64,000 nucleotides of DNA from Pedobacter cryoconitis (lineage in GTDB: Bacteria > Bacteroidota > Bacteroidia > Sphingobacteriales > Sphingobacteriaceae), in assembly GCF_001590605.1 (NCBI RefSeq), contig NZ_CP014504.1, positions 2,666,001 through 2,730,000 on the forward strand, read 5' to 3'. Position numbers and translations under genes: made by a program. The notes under the pieces are model-generated. The model saw only the letters and a list, made by a program, of their open reading frames with translations, did no database searches and was not told the DNA's origin. How positions within the stretch are numbered: position 1 is the first letter of the stretch; each line of letters begins with the position of its first letter. Shown here one piece after another: positions 51,114 to 59,739 of this stretch.

Positions 51114-52691
51114 CTATTTGGTTTTAATGAAGAGGATTAATCCTAAAACACTTACCACCAGGACACCAAATGCAGAAAAAGCAGTTAGAAAATCCCGGAA
51201 GTTTTTACCTGCAAAGTCTACCAGCAAAAATTTATGGAATACGGCAAAGCTCAAGCCTTCTCTTCTGTCTGAATCCTGAACTTTTGCAGCTAACCTGCCA
51301 GTAGCGGTTTCCAGATAATAAGTGAGGTGCTGTGGCGTACTTAAAGCTATTTTAACAACTGGTAAACGCTTATTGACAAAACCATAATCGTTATCAAATT
51401 TGGTCAGATAGTCTGAAGAGGAAATAATCAGCGGAGCCGATTCATCAGCTGCCGCATTGGCCATCATTTCACAACAAGCAGCTTCTCCATCAGCAGCTCC
51501 CTGAGCTACAAAATGTTTGACCAGACTATAACTATATTCCATAATCCCATCTGGCAAGAGTTGTCCGTTAGCAGCATCATAATAAGCAATGTCAGGTTTC
51601 GCCTTTTTAGCTTTCTCCCCAAACATGGTTTCAGCTTTTTCAACCTGCTGCTTTTTCCAGCTATCGTTTTCCTTTTTAACCAGATAAACCTGATAATAAG
51701 TTTTATCATTAAACCTGGCTAGTGAAATATTGCTGACTTGTTCCCAATTCAACGGCAAAGCAGTAGAAGGAATCACCAGATCACGCGCTTTTACTTCAGG
51801 CTCAAAAACATAATTAATCCGGTCATCAGGCGTAAATTTATGTGTTGCATGATAAAAACCTGAGCCCATAAAGGTCAGTGTAACCAGAGAAGTCAAGATA
51901 CCGATGCTCCGGTGATATTTTCTCAGAAAACCTACCTTTTGCCCGGTAACCGGCTTTTTAAACTTCTTCCATAAAAAACCATAGATCAGCAGCCCGCTTA
52001 GAGTGGAAAAGATAACGATCGAAGCGAGTAAAAGAATCAGCACGTATCTCGCAGTATTATTCGTGATTTTAGCAATAAACTCATAGCTATGAAAATTACT
52101 GAATACCCATAAAAAAACCTTTCTGTTGGTATCATTGTAGTTAGCCAGTCTGCTTTGTGAAGTTTCCACGTAAACATCCATCTGATCTTTACGGTCGAAA
52201 CTGACCTTCCATACCGGAAGCAGGCGGTTGATATACTTATACTCCTCAGTAAAATCAGTGATCTGCGTAACAGATGAAATCTTAGAAGTGCTATCGCCCA
52301 GAAAATACCGGCTCAGATATTCGGCATATAAACGTTCTCCATTCACCAGCTTTACCCCGTCGGCAGCAGAAAAATACTGGATCTGGTTCTTCCGGTCTTT
52401 CACCTGGTAAAAAGTCTTTCCTTGAAAATCGATTAACCTGAAATTCCGGAACAAATTGATTCCGTTTTTCTGTAAGACCTCATTAACAGACAGTTTAATC
52501 TGTTCGTTATGGATCGCTTTAGGTTTGATATATTCATGAGCAATCTGGAATTTGAACCAGTGGGCAATAATAGGATGACTTAAACCAGAGCATGTCCAGA
52601 AAATTACTGGAATGATGGTTATAATCCCAAGGATACGGTGCCAGGAATACATGTTCCTTTTCACTGTCCGGGTAAGATTTTCAGTACTCAT
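51114..52691 (-). CDS. PepSY-domain inner-membrane protein
   Basis: The 525-residue protein has four membrane helices: an N-terminal helix after NMYSWHRILGI, a pair near 225-290 (VLILLLASIVIFSTLSG and the helix after KYHRSIGILTSL), and a C-terminal helix (LVVSVLGLILF). Two periplasmic PepSY-like segments lie between them. HRILGI and HRSIGI are the usual histidine motifs of PepSY_TM proteins, linked in other bacteria to iron or siderophore reduction. It is one base away from the SCO gene upstream and so translated from one message with it. A role in metal reduction or insertion is inferred. Confidence 0.85.
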   Translation of the reverse strand: MSTENLTRTVKRNMYSWHRILGIITIIPVIFWTCSGLSHPIIAHWFKFQIAHEYIKPKAIHNEQIKLSVNEVLQKNGINLFRNFRLIDFQGKTFYQVKDRKNQIQYFSAADGVKLVNGERLYAEYLSRYFLGDSTSKISSVTQITDFTEEYKYINRLLPVWKVSFDRKDQMDVYVETSQSRLANYNDTNRKVFLWVFSNFHSYEFIAKITNNTARYVLILLLASIVIFSTLSGLLIYGFLWKKFKKPVTGQKVGFLRKYHRSIGILTSLVTLTFMGSGFYHATHKFTPDDRINYVFEPEVKARDLVIPSTALPLNWEQVSNISLARFNDKTYYQVYLVKKENDSWKKQQVEKAETMFGEKAKKAKPDIAYYDAANGQLLPDGIMEYSYSLVKHFVAQGAADGEAACCEMMANAAADESAPLIISSSDYLTKFDNDYGFVNKRLPVVKIALSTPQHLTYYLETATGRLAAKVQDSDRREGLSFAVFHKFLLVDFAGKNFRDFLTAFSAFGVLVVSVLGLILFIKTK

Positions 52692-52692
52692 C

Positions 52693-53307
52693 TTAGTGTT
52701 TATATTCTGCCAGCAGGATATCCATATCCTTCATTAGCTGTTCAACCTGTGCATCTACTGTTCCATCGTAAGCGCCTCTGATCCTTTTGTCCTTATCTAC
52801 CAAAACAAGGTAACCCTGATGAATGAAACCACCCGGTGCAGCCTTATCCTGTCCTACAGAAACCAGATAATTACGTTCGGCCAAAGCATAAGTTTGCTCT
52901 TTCGTTCCCCATAAAAATTCCCATTGCGTACCTTTAATTCCTAGTTTAGTTGCATAAGCTTTCATTCTTGAAGGCGTATCATACTTTACATCAATCGTAT
53001 GTGAAGCTAATTTCACCTCTGGATTGTTTAAGTACTTATGGTATACTTTCAATAGGTTGCGGTGCATGGTCGGGCAGATTGTAGGACAGGAAGTAAAGAA
53101 GAAATCAGCGACATAAATGGAGCCGTCAAAATCTTTATTGGTCACCACTGCACTATCCTGATTCAGAAACCTGAAAGCTGGAATAGTCCGGTAAGTGGTA
53201 TCAGTTCCGGTTATATCCTGTTGCAAAAAAGGGAGCCTTTTAGCTTTATCTTTACATCCTGTTATAACTGCCAGCAGCAAAAACAGGTAAATTAATCTTC
53301 TTCCCAT
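52693..53307 (-). CDS. SCO1/SenC-family copper chaperone-like lipoprotein
   Basis: The 204-residue protein has a lipoprotein-like signal (YLFLLLAVITGCKD). The thioredoxin-like SCO core has CPTIC in FTSCPTICPTMHRNL and the copper-ligand histidine in ASHTIDVKYDTPSRM. SCO proteins deliver copper to the CuA site of cytochrome oxidase or act as thiol reductases. Its start overlaps the stop of the upstream lipoprotein gene by one base (TAATG-like), and its stop is one base before the PepSY gene. A close paralogue is encoded at 55373-56026. Confidence 0.93.
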   Translation of the reverse strand: MGRRLIYLFLLLAVITGCKDKAKRLPFLQQDITGTDTTYRTIPAFRFLNQDSAVVTNKDFDGSIYVADFFFTSCPTICPTMHRNLLKVYHKYLNNPEVKLASHTIDVKYDTPSRMKAYATKLGIKGTQWEFLWGTKEQTYALAERNYLVSVGQDKAAPGGFIHQGYLVLVDKDKRIRGAYDGTVDAQVEQLMKDMDILLAEYKH

Positions 53308-53741
53308 TATTTCTTGAATTGTTTCAGGTAAGCATCAGACGATTGAATTTCAGCTTTATACAAACTGTCGATTTTTCCGATTTTAATTCTTTCTGCTTTA
53401 AAATATTTAGTTGCATCTTCATTTGATTTCCCGGTTACATCTGGTTCAAATTTATGCATCCAGTCATTCATTAGTTCTTCAGCAACGTTTAACCTGTCCA
53501 GAGTAGCTTTCATCACTACTTTTTCTTTTAAAGTATCGGTAGAAGGAAACCTGGTTTTTAATGCTGGCATCTCTTTCAGCATAGAATCCAATCTCATCTG
53601 ATTATTGACTAATAGACCATGATCTTCCATTACCACATCATGAAATTTCATGACTTCATCTCTTTCTGACTTATAATTTGGAGTTTGCGTACAGGCAACT
53701 GCTCCTGTAGCTAATACGAGTACGGCTAAAAATAATTTCAT
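53307..53741 (-). CDS. Helical lipoprotein, unknown
   Basis: The ATG at 53741 (MKLFLAVLVLATGAVACTQT) gives a lipoprotein of 144 residues with the lipobox VAC; a longer frame to 53801 adds 20 residues that mask the signal. The mature part is strongly helical and charged, with many Met, His, Asp and Lys residues (VMKFHDVVMEDHGLLVNNQ, MNDWMHKFEPDV). It is the first gene of the tightly packed lipoprotein-SCO-PepSY operon. A metal-related periplasmic role fits the context but is not shown by sequence. Confidence 0.75.
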   Translation of the reverse strand: MKLFLAVLVLATGAVACTQTPNYKSERDEVMKFHDVVMEDHGLLVNNQMRLDSMLKEMPALKTRFPSTDTLKEKVVMKATLDRLNVAEELMNDWMHKFEPDVTGKSNEDATKYFKAERIKIGKIDSLYKAEIQSSDAYLKQFKK

Positions 53742-53889
53742 ATTGTATTGTTTTAATGGTGATATATATACAATCCTGCAAAATCCGGAGCTGTAAAACA
53801 ACCCTGATATGCTGCAAAAAACACATTACATCATTTGATTTCTGTTTATATATTTAAACAGATTTATAAAAAATTGAATTAAACGGGTA

Positions 53890-54264
53890 TTAGCAGGCGA
53901 ACTGCGGAGGATGGAAAATAGTGCTCAGACGAGCAACTGGTATTCCTGTCGTTAAGGGAATACGCAGGTTTATCGCAATAAAAGAATATTGTTTAAATAC
54001 AAAAGGGATAGAAACTATAGCTTCCTGCAACTGGATTTTCTGGAACTGATGATCTTGCTTTTGCTCCTTCTCCTGCGCTTGTTTAAGCTTTTTCATCAGG
54101 TAACACTGCCCATTGCAATGCAATTGTGGCTTATCTTTATTCACGCAAAGCTCTTTCGCGATATACCCCTGGTTCATTTCGAAACCTGCAACGACAAAAA
54201 GTCCCGACAGGCTTACAGAAGCTGAACACAGTAAAAGTAATATAGCTATAAAGCGTGTGAACAT
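53890..54264 (-). CDS. Cys-rich exported or membrane-anchored protein, unknown
   Basis: The 124-residue protein starts with a hydrophobic segment (FTRFIAILLLLCSASVSLSG). It has a cysteine cluster CVNKDKPQLHCNGQCYLMKK (about 41-60), then a charged coiled region, and ends with IFHPPQFAC. The CxnCxGxC pattern suggests metal or thiol chemistry. Proteins of this look are, to my recollection, found beside copper-related genes in Bacteroidota. It lies 6 bp downstream of fabH but functionally fits the SCO/PepSY group next to it. Function unknown. Confidence 0.65.
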   Translation of the reverse strand: MFTRFIAILLLLCSASVSLSGLFVVAGFEMNQGYIAKELCVNKDKPQLHCNGQCYLMKKLKQAQEKEQKQDHQFQKIQLQEAIVSIPFVFKQYSFIAINLRIPLTTGIPVARLSTIFHPPQFAC

Positions 54265-54270
54265 GGATTG

Positions 54271-55272
54271 TTACCCCCTTAATTTACCCCATTTTAAATA
54301 AGTTGCACCCCAGGAGAATCCTGCGCCGAAAGCGGTGAGCAACAAGTTATCATTTTCTTTGAAATCGTTTTTAAATTCCCACATACACAATGGGATTGTT
54401 GCAGCAGTTGTATTACCGTAAAGCTGAATGTTAACCTTTACCTGGTCTTCTTTCAAGCCTAACTTATCTCCTACTGCCTGAATAATACGCAGGTTGGCCT
54501 GATGAGGAATCAACCAGTTGATATCTTTGATCTCCAGGTGATTTCTCTCCATGATCTCATTACAAGTCTGCGTCATGCCTTCAATTGCAGCTTTAAAAAC
54601 TATCCTTCCATTTTGAGAAATGTAATTCTGTTTTTTATCAAGCGTATCCAGTGAAGATGGATTTAATGAACCACCGGCGGTAACAATCAAATGTTCTTTA
54701 CCAAGACCATCGGTTTTGAATACATTATCTACCAAGCCTGTTTCTGCTTCGGTCTGCTCCAGCAAAACTGCGCCTGCACCATCACCAAAAAGAATACAGG
54801 TATTTCTGTCTTCATAATTTACTATAGAACTGTTTGCATCCGCACCAATAACAATTACATTCTTGTAGCGGTTACTCTCAATTAAGCTTGCACCCAGAGT
54901 CAGCGCGTAGAGAAAGCCACTACAGGCCGCATTGGAATCCACACCCCACGCATTTTTCAATCCTGCTTTTTCACAGACAATACTTGCGGTCGAAACCATA
55001 ATATAGTCAGGAGTAGCCGTAGCTACAATTACGCATTCAATTTCATCCGGGTTAATGTGACTATCTTCCAACAGTCTTTTGACTGCCATGGTAGCTAAGT
55101 CGGAGGTTGCAAGTGAATCATCATTAAGGATTCTTCTCTCATGGATACCGGTTCTTGAAATAATCCAGTCACTATTTGTATCCACCATTTTCTCCAGATC
55201 ATGATTGGTTAAAATGGTTTCCGGTACATATCCTCCCAAAGCTGTTATGGCAGCATTATATCTCTTTCTCAT
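54271..55272 (-). CDS. fabH: 3-oxoacyl-ACP synthase III (FabH)
   Basis: The 333-residue protein is a KAS III enzyme with the catalytic cysteine C117 in VDSNAACSGFLYAL, the histidine in WLIPHQANLRI and the asparagine in YGNTTAATIPL. It begins NAAITALGGYVPETILTNHDLEKMVDTNSDWI, typical of housekeeping FabH. It condenses acetyl- or branched acyl-CoA with malonyl-ACP to start fatty acid synthesis. It is transcribed divergently from the second SCO gene. The usual plsX or rpmF neighbours are absent, so this may be a second copy. Confidence 0.95.
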   Translation of the reverse strand: MRKRYNAAITALGGYVPETILTNHDLEKMVDTNSDWIISRTGIHERRILNDDSLATSDLATMAVKRLLEDSHINPDEIECVIVATATPDYIMVSTASIVCEKAGLKNAWGVDSNAACSGFLYALTLGASLIESNRYKNVIVIGADANSSIVNYEDRNTCILFGDGAGAVLLEQTEAETGLVDNVFKTDGLGKEHLIVTAGGSLNPSSLDTLDKKQNYISQNGRIVFKAAIEGMTQTCNEIMERNHLEIKDINWLIPHQANLRIIQAVGDKLGLKEDQVKVNIQLYGNTTAATIPLCMWEFKNDFKENDNLLLTAFGAGFSWGATYLKWGKLRG

Positions 55273-55344
55273 TAAGCATTACAATTCTTGGCGCAAAACT
55301 AATAAATATTTACAGCTGTGTTACACTTTATTTTTACAGTAGTG

Positions 55345-55352
55345 TACCTTTG
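55345..55352 (+). promoter_or_regulatory. -7 box of the SCO/cytochrome c pair
   Basis: TACCTTTG matches TAnnTTTG and lies 21 bp before the SCO ATG at 55373. Confidence 0.6.
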
Positions 55353-55372
55353 CCGGATCAACAAATTATATT

Positions 55373-56026
55373 ATGAGACATCAATACACACTTATCTGCG
55401 CTATTTTACTGACTGCCACAGTGTTTGCTTCTTCCTGCAAGAATGAAAGAAAACTTCCGATATATGGCTTAAGAGACACTAAAACAGTTAAAAACAGCGA
55501 CGGAACGGCTGGTGTTGATACCATATACCAAACAATACCAGCATTTAAATTCCTGAATCAGGATAGTGTATATATTACAAACGACCATTTTAAAGATAAA
55601 ATCTATATTGCAGATTTCTTTTTCACTTCTTGCACAAGTATCTGCCCTATTATGCATAGAAACTTGAAAATGATCTCAGAAAAGTTCAAAAATAATCCTG
55701 ATGTCATGTTTTTATCACATACGATAGATTTTAAGTATGACACACCTTCAGTGCTTAAAAAGTATGCCCAAAAGCTTGGTGTAGATGGACCAAAATGGCA
55801 ATTTGTATATGGTCCGAAAGACAGTGTATATACATTAGCAGAGAAAAGTTACCTGGTTGCTGTTAACGTAGACAGTACAAACAGAGACGGATACGTTCAC
55901 CAGGGCTTTCTGGTCTTAATTGACAAAGACAGAAGGATCCGTGGCGCTTATGATGGAACAAATCCTGAACAGGTAGCACAATTAGAAAAAGATATTCCTG
56001 TTTTATTAGCGGAGGATAAAAAATAG
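55373..56026 (+). CDS. SCO1/SenC-family lipoprotein
   Basis: The 217-residue protein has a lipoprotein signal (AILLTATVFASSCKNE). It has the SCO motif CTSIC in FFFTSCTSICPIMHRNL and the histidine in LSHTIDFKYDTPSVL. It is strongly similar to the SCO protein at 52693-53307 across the whole core (AFKFLNQDSVYITN against AFRFLNQDSAVVTN; IADFFFTSC; GPKWQFVYG against GTQWEFLWG). So it is a paralogue, probably a duplication in this region. It is followed after 2 bp by a cytochrome c gene, which fits a respiratory copper role. Confidence 0.94.
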   Translation: MRHQYTLICAILLTATVFASSCKNERKLPIYGLRDTKTVKNSDGTAGVDTIYQTIPAFKFLNQDSVYITNDHFKDKIYIADFFFTSCTSICPIMHRNLKMISEKFKNNPDVMFLSHTIDFKYDTPSVLKKYAQKLGVDGPKWQFVYGPKDSVYTLAEKSYLVAVNVDSTNRDGYVHQGFLVLIDKDRRIRGAYDGTNPEQVAQLEKDIPVLLAEDKK

Positions 56027-56028
56027 AG

Positions 56029-56448
56029 ATGAGGAAATTTATAGTAGTCAGTCTGGTTTTGCTTACGCTGATCAGCATGTTTTATTCTTGTCAGACAGCC
56101 GAAACTGTACAACAGGATGCGTATTATGTAAATGGAAGAGATCTTTATATTAAACATTGTCAGAATTGCCATGGTGCAAAAGGTGAAGGATTGGGTACTT
56201 TAACTCCCCCGCTTACTGATAGTGTTTTTATGAAAGCGAACAAAGAAAAACTTGCTTGTATTATTAAAAACGGAATTTCTACACCGGTTACGGTACATGG
56301 ACAGGTTTACGAAGGCAAGATGCCGGAATTTAACCTGGCTAATATAGATATCGCACAATTAGTAGTTTACATCACCAATGGCTTCGGTCATCAACAAGGA
56401 ATGTACAGTACTCAGCAGGTGGAAAATGAGCTAAAGAACTGCAAATAG
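56029..56448 (+). CDS. Mono-heme cytochrome c lipoprotein
   Basis: The 139-residue protein has a lipoprotein-like signal (LTLISMFYSCQTAE). One heme-binding CQNCH lies in YIKHCQNCHGAKGEGLG, with the distal methionine in GKMPEFNLA. The fold is that of class I cytochrome c, ending VVYITNGFGHQQG. It is expected to carry electrons in the periplasm. It is 2 bp after the SCO gene in one transcript, and immediately precedes the rnpB promoter. Confidence 0.93.
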   Translation: MRKFIVVSLVLLTLISMFYSCQTAETVQQDAYYVNGRDLYIKHCQNCHGAKGEGLGTLTPPLTDSVFMKANKEKLACIIKNGISTPVTVHGQVYEGKMPEFNLANIDIAQLVVYITNGFGHQQGMYSTQQVENELKNCK

Positions 56449-56469
56449 CATTTTTTAAATCGGTTTCTG

Positions 56470-56477
56470 TACCTTTG
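56470..56477 (+). promoter_or_regulatory. -7 box of rnpB
   Basis: TACCTTTG matches TAnnTTTG about 7 bp before the predicted 5' end of RNase P RNA, which gives the expected spacing. Confidence 0.75.
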
Positions 56478-56483
56478 CGCAAA

Positions 56484-56870
56484 ATGCAAGCCGTTCTATC
56501 GCTGGAAGTAATGCTCAGGCATCTTAAAGAGGAAAGTCCGGGCAACACAGAGCATCTCGCTTCCTAACGGGAAGAGGTTTGGGATTGAAGACCTGAATTA
56601 TGGAAAGTGCCGCAGAAAATATACCGCCGATGGCCTGCAAGGGCACAGGTAAGGTTGAAATCGTGAGGTAAGAGCTCACGAATTTTCCGGGTGACCGGAA
56701 GGGCTGGTAAACCCCGGGAGTTGAAAGACCAAATAGGCTGACGCATGTAGGGCTGCTCGTCCGATGTCAGTGGGTAGGTCGTTAGAGATAAATGGCGACG
56801 TTTATAGTAGATTAATGGTAGAAGCTTTGATTTATCAAGGTACAGAACCCGGCTTACAGGCTTGCATTTT
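56484..56870 (+). ncRNA. rnpB: RNase P RNA
   Basis: The conserved core GAGGAAAGTCCGGGC is at about 56529-56543 and the partner ACAGAACCCGGCTTA is at about 56842-56856. The ends AATGCAAGCC and GGCTTGCATT pair to close the P1 helix. GTGAGGTAAGAGCTCACG forms a hairpin, and AAACCCCGGGAG lies in the specificity domain. Length is about 385 nt, normal for the bacterial A-type RNA. A T-run follows at the 3' end as terminator. Exact ends are uncertain by a few bases. Confidence 0.97.
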
Positions 56871-56938
56871 TTTATTTTATCTGTATTATTTGATAATTAG
56901 TAAATATATTCGTATCCGATAAAAGACTAACAACCCCT

Positions 56939-58348
56939 ATGGCTAAATTATTAATTATTGATGATGAACGTGCGATAAGAAGCACATTACGTGAGATCTT
57001 AGAGTACGAAAATTACGAGGTAGAGGATATTGATAATGGAGTTGACGGATTAGATCTGATCAAAAAAAAGAAATACGACCTGGTTTTATGTGATATAAAA
57101 ATGAATAAAATGGATGGTATGGAGGTGCTTGAACAAGCATTGGCCCACAGTCCTGATTTACCATTTATTATGATCTCTGGCCACGGTACTGTAGAGACGG
57201 CCATTGAAGCAAGCAAAAAAGGCGCCTTTGACTTTATCTCTAAACCGCCTGATTTAAACCGTTTACTGATTACTGTCAGAAATGCATTGGACAGAGGTAA
57301 CCTGGTTACTGAAACCAAAGTTTTAAAACGCAGAGTAAGTAAAACAAGAGATATTCTGGGTAGTTCAGAGAATATCAATAAAATCAAAGAAACCATTGAG
57401 CGTGTTGCCCCAACCGAAGCCCGTGTATTGATTACAGGTGCTAATGGTAGTGGTAAAGAATTAGTAGCCCGTTGGTTACATGAAAAATCACACCGCTCAG
57501 AGAATCCTTTAATTGAAGTGAACTGTGCTGCAATTCCATCTGAATTGATTGAGAGTGAACTTTTTGGTCATGAAAAGGGATCATTTACCTCGGCTGTTAA
57601 ACAGCGTATTGGTAAATTCGAACTGGCAAACGGAGGTACTTTATTCCTGGATGAAATTGGGGATATGAGCCTTTCTGCACAAGCAAAAGTACTTCGCGCT
57701 TTACAAGAGCACAAAATCACACGTGTTGGTGGTGAAAAGGAATTAGAAGTTAATGTACGTGTGCTTGCTGCGACGAACAAAGACCTGATGAAAGAAATTG
57801 AAGATGGTAATTTCAGAATGGATTTATACCACCGTTTAAATGTCATCAACATTCATGTTCCTCATTTAACAGAGCGCCGCGAAGATATTCCTGAAATTGC
57901 CATGAGCTTTTTAGAAGATATCTGTAAAGATTACGGCATGCCAGTTAAAAAGATCAGTGAGGCCGGAATGGTTGCGTTGCAAAACTTACCCTGGACAGGA
58001 AACGTTCGTGAATTACACAATATGATTGAGCGTCTGATCATTCTAAGTGATAAAATAATCTCTGAACATGAGGTTACTGCATTTGCAAATCCAGGTGGTG
58101 GAACCAATATTGGTGCTGCTAACCATGGTTTTAGCGGTAACAGCAATGGTTCATCTTCAGGATCAACTAATTATGATAAATTCACAAATTTCCAGGATTA
58201 TAAAGATCATGCTGAAAGAGAATTTATTAAGTTTAAACTGGAAAAAAACAATTGGAACGTTTCTAAAACTGCAGACGATATTGATATTCAACGCAGTCAC
58301 CTTTACAGTAAGATTGAGAAATTCGGCTTAAAAAGAGTCACTGAATAA
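56939..58348 (+). CDS. NtrC-family sigma-54-type response regulator
   Basis: The 469-residue protein has a receiver domain with D52 in LVLCDIKMNKMDG. The AAA+ domain has Walker A GANGSGKELVARWLH and Walker B GGTLFLDEIGDMS, and a Fis-type HTH (NWNVSKTADDIDIQRSHLYSKI) is at the end. The sigma-54 contact loop, usually GAFTGA, reads GSFTSA here (EKGSFTSAVKQRIG); the threonine is kept. It should activate sigma-54 promoters. Its partner kinase is not adjacent. A Gly/Ser/Asn-rich linker (about 375-415) separates the AAA+ domain from the HTH. Confidence 0.95.
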   Translation: MAKLLIIDDERAIRSTLREILEYENYEVEDIDNGVDGLDLIKKKKYDLVLCDIKMNKMDGMEVLEQALAHSPDLPFIMISGHGTVETAIEASKKGAFDFISKPPDLNRLLITVRNALDRGNLVTETKVLKRRVSKTRDILGSSENINKIKETIERVAPTEARVLITGANGSGKELVARWLHEKSHRSENPLIEVNCAAIPSELIESELFGHEKGSFTSAVKQRIGKFELANGGTLFLDEIGDMSLSAQAKVLRALQEHKITRVGGEKELEVNVRVLAATNKDLMKEIEDGNFRMDLYHRLNVINIHVPHLTERREDIPEIAMSFLEDICKDYGMPVKKISEAGMVALQNLPWTGNVRELHNMIERLIILSDKIISEHEVTAFANPGGGTNIGAANHGFSGNSNGSSSGSTNYDKFTNFQDYKDHAEREFIKFKLEKNNWNVSKTADDIDIQRSHLYSKIEKFGLKRVTE

Positions 58349-58370
58349 TATTTTAATTCGCTGAAATAGC

Positions 58371-58401
58371 AAAAAGGGATTAGCAATGCTAATCCCTTTT
58401 T
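58371..58401 (+). terminator. Terminator after the NtrC-type gene
   Basis: AAAAAGGGATTAGC and GCTAATCCCTTTTT pair around AAT, 23 bp past the stop, with a T-run at the end. Confidence 0.92.
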
Positions 58402-58563
58402 TATTGCATTCTAATTGCGTGGCAGAATTTATTTAGTCATGGTACGTTATTTGTATGTTCTGCCTCAAAGAAGCAAGAAATACGCCAGATTATAATTCGG
58501 CTGGATATACTAGCGAATCTGAAAAATGTTTTATAGCTTCATGTAAATTAAAAAAACCGCAAT

Positions 58564-58782
58564 ATGAAAAAGTTAATCGTTATGATGCTGTTGGCTGTAA
58601 TGGCTTTTACAACCACGCAAACATTCGCTCAGACAAAAAAGGATGGGTCAAAAGATATGCGCTATAAAAAAAATAAACAGCCTTTGAAAAAAGATGGAAC
58701 ACCCGATAAGCGTTTTAAAACAAACAAAGAAGTAAAAAAAACTACAGTTAAGACGACAACACCTGTAAAAAAAGCAGCTTAA
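58564..58782 (+). CDS. Small basic secreted protein
   Basis: The 72-residue protein has a signal peptide (MKKLIVMMLLAVMAFTTTQT then FAQ). A lysine/threonine-rich mature part follows, with two similar segments (KDGSKDMRYKKNKQ and KDGTPDKRFKTNKE), then VKKTTVKTTTPVKKAA. The internal repeat KDGxxDxRxKxNK is characteristic of a small Bacteroidota family whose function I do not know. High positive charge suggests binding to DNA, LPS or anionic polymer (inference). It has its own terminator. Confidence 0.75.
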   Translation: MKKLIVMMLLAVMAFTTTQTFAQTKKDGSKDMRYKKNKQPLKKDGTPDKRFKTNKEVKKTTVKTTTPVKKAA

Positions 58783-58808
58783 GCTTCCTGACTGAATCGT
58801 ATAAAAAG

Positions 58809-58835
58809 AATGCCCTGGATAATTTTCAGGGCATT
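58809..58835 (+). terminator. Terminator after the small basic protein
   Basis: AATGCCCTG and CAGGGCATT pair around a 9-nt loop, followed by TTGCAT, 27 bp past the stop. The T-run is short. Confidence 0.75.
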
Positions 58836-58906
58836 TTGCATATCTGAGCTGCCTATGACAACAATTAGTAAATAATTCACGTTATTTGAATCGAGATGAA
58901 CCCCAC

Positions 58907-58955
58907 ATGATTAAAATAATTGTTAAGCTCGCAGAGCAATAATTATTTTAATCAT
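58907..58955. repeat. Long AT-rich hairpin upstream of the secreted-protein gene
   Basis: Left arm 58907-58924 and right arm 58938-58955 pair over 18 bp with one G-T wobble. The 13-nt interior holds a further stem GCTC/GAGC, and outer sequences AGATG and CATCT can extend it. It lies 40 bp upstream of the ATG at 58995. It may be a 5' leader structure or a small inserted element. Confidence 0.7.
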
Positions 58956-58994
58956 CAAAGGCTCCATCTTAAAAAAAAACAATAGATAAAGAAG

Positions 58995-59675
58995 ATGAAA
59001 TTAATAAAATACATGAGTACCCTGGTGCTCTTCTCTTTACTTGCACTGGCCGCTTCAGCACAAGATGCTGTAGTGATTGACACTGGGAATTTTGTCCGGG
59101 GAACAATACAGGGGACTGATTTTCTGACTGTTGGTCTGAAAAAAGACGATGGAACAATGGCGCAGTATAGTGCTAAAGATATTAAGGAGTTTTTATGGAA
59201 TGGGGAAACCTATGTCAGCAAACCTTTTATAGCAAATAAAAAGACTGGTTACCGTTTTTTTAAATTAGTAGAAGCTGGTAAACTGAACTTATATTCAATG
59301 GGGGGCAGCACAGGTGTTATTGAAAAGCCTAGAAGACGGGTGCGTTTCTCACCCTCTATCGGCCTGGGTATTGGAACCGGAGGCTATAGTGGTGTTGGGA
59401 TTGGCGGTGGCGTAAGTTTTGGCGGTCGTGGAGATGACGATGACCGGCCAAGAAGAGAACGCCGGGCATTATATTATATAGAAAAGCCAGGTTCTGGTGA
59501 TATGATGGAAATTACTCCGGATAACTCGGATACCAATACACAATACATTAAAAATATTTTAATAGAAAAAATGTCGGATGATCAGGATCTGACTGAGCGT
59601 ATTAAAGGGATAGAATATTTTGATGTAAAATCTCTGACTTCTTTGGTTAAGAGTTATAACTCCGTACATCAATAA
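58995..59675 (+). CDS. Secreted protein with glycine-rich segment, unknown
   Basis: The 226-residue protein has a signal peptide (LVLFSLLALAASAQ). An N-terminal domain of about 80 residues follows (VVIDTGNFVRGTIQGTDFLT...YSAKDIKEFLWNGETYV), then a basic joint (EKPRRRVRFSPS). A glycine-rich stretch lies at about 125-145 (GLGIGTGGYSGVGIGGGVSF), then an acidic/arginine patch (GDDDDRPRRERR) and a C-terminal part ending FDVKSLTSLVKSYNS. The glycine stretch may insert into membranes or be flexible. It is preceded by the hairpin at 58907-58955. No family recognised. Confidence 0.8.
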   Translation: MKLIKYMSTLVLFSLLALAASAQDAVVIDTGNFVRGTIQGTDFLTVGLKKDDGTMAQYSAKDIKEFLWNGETYVSKPFIANKKTGYRFFKLVEAGKLNLYSMGGSTGVIEKPRRRVRFSPSIGLGIGTGGYSGVGIGGGVSFGGRGDDDDRPRRERRALYYIEKPGSGDMMEITPDNSDTNTQYIKNILIEKMSDDQDLTERIKGIEYFDVKSLTSLVKSYNSVHQ

Positions 59676-59685
59676 GACTCCTGAT

Positions 59686-59734
59686 AAAAAGAAAAGCTGT
59701 TAAGCTGATCGTCAGCTTAACAGCTTTTCTTTTT
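59686..59734. terminator. Strong bidirectional terminator
   Basis: Left arm 59686-59708 (ending AGCTGTTAAGCTGA) and right arm 59712-59734 (starting TCAGCTTAACAGCT) pair almost perfectly around TCG. It sits between the convergent secreted-protein and sugar-kinase genes. Confidence 0.95.
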
Positions 59735-59739
59735 TAAGG

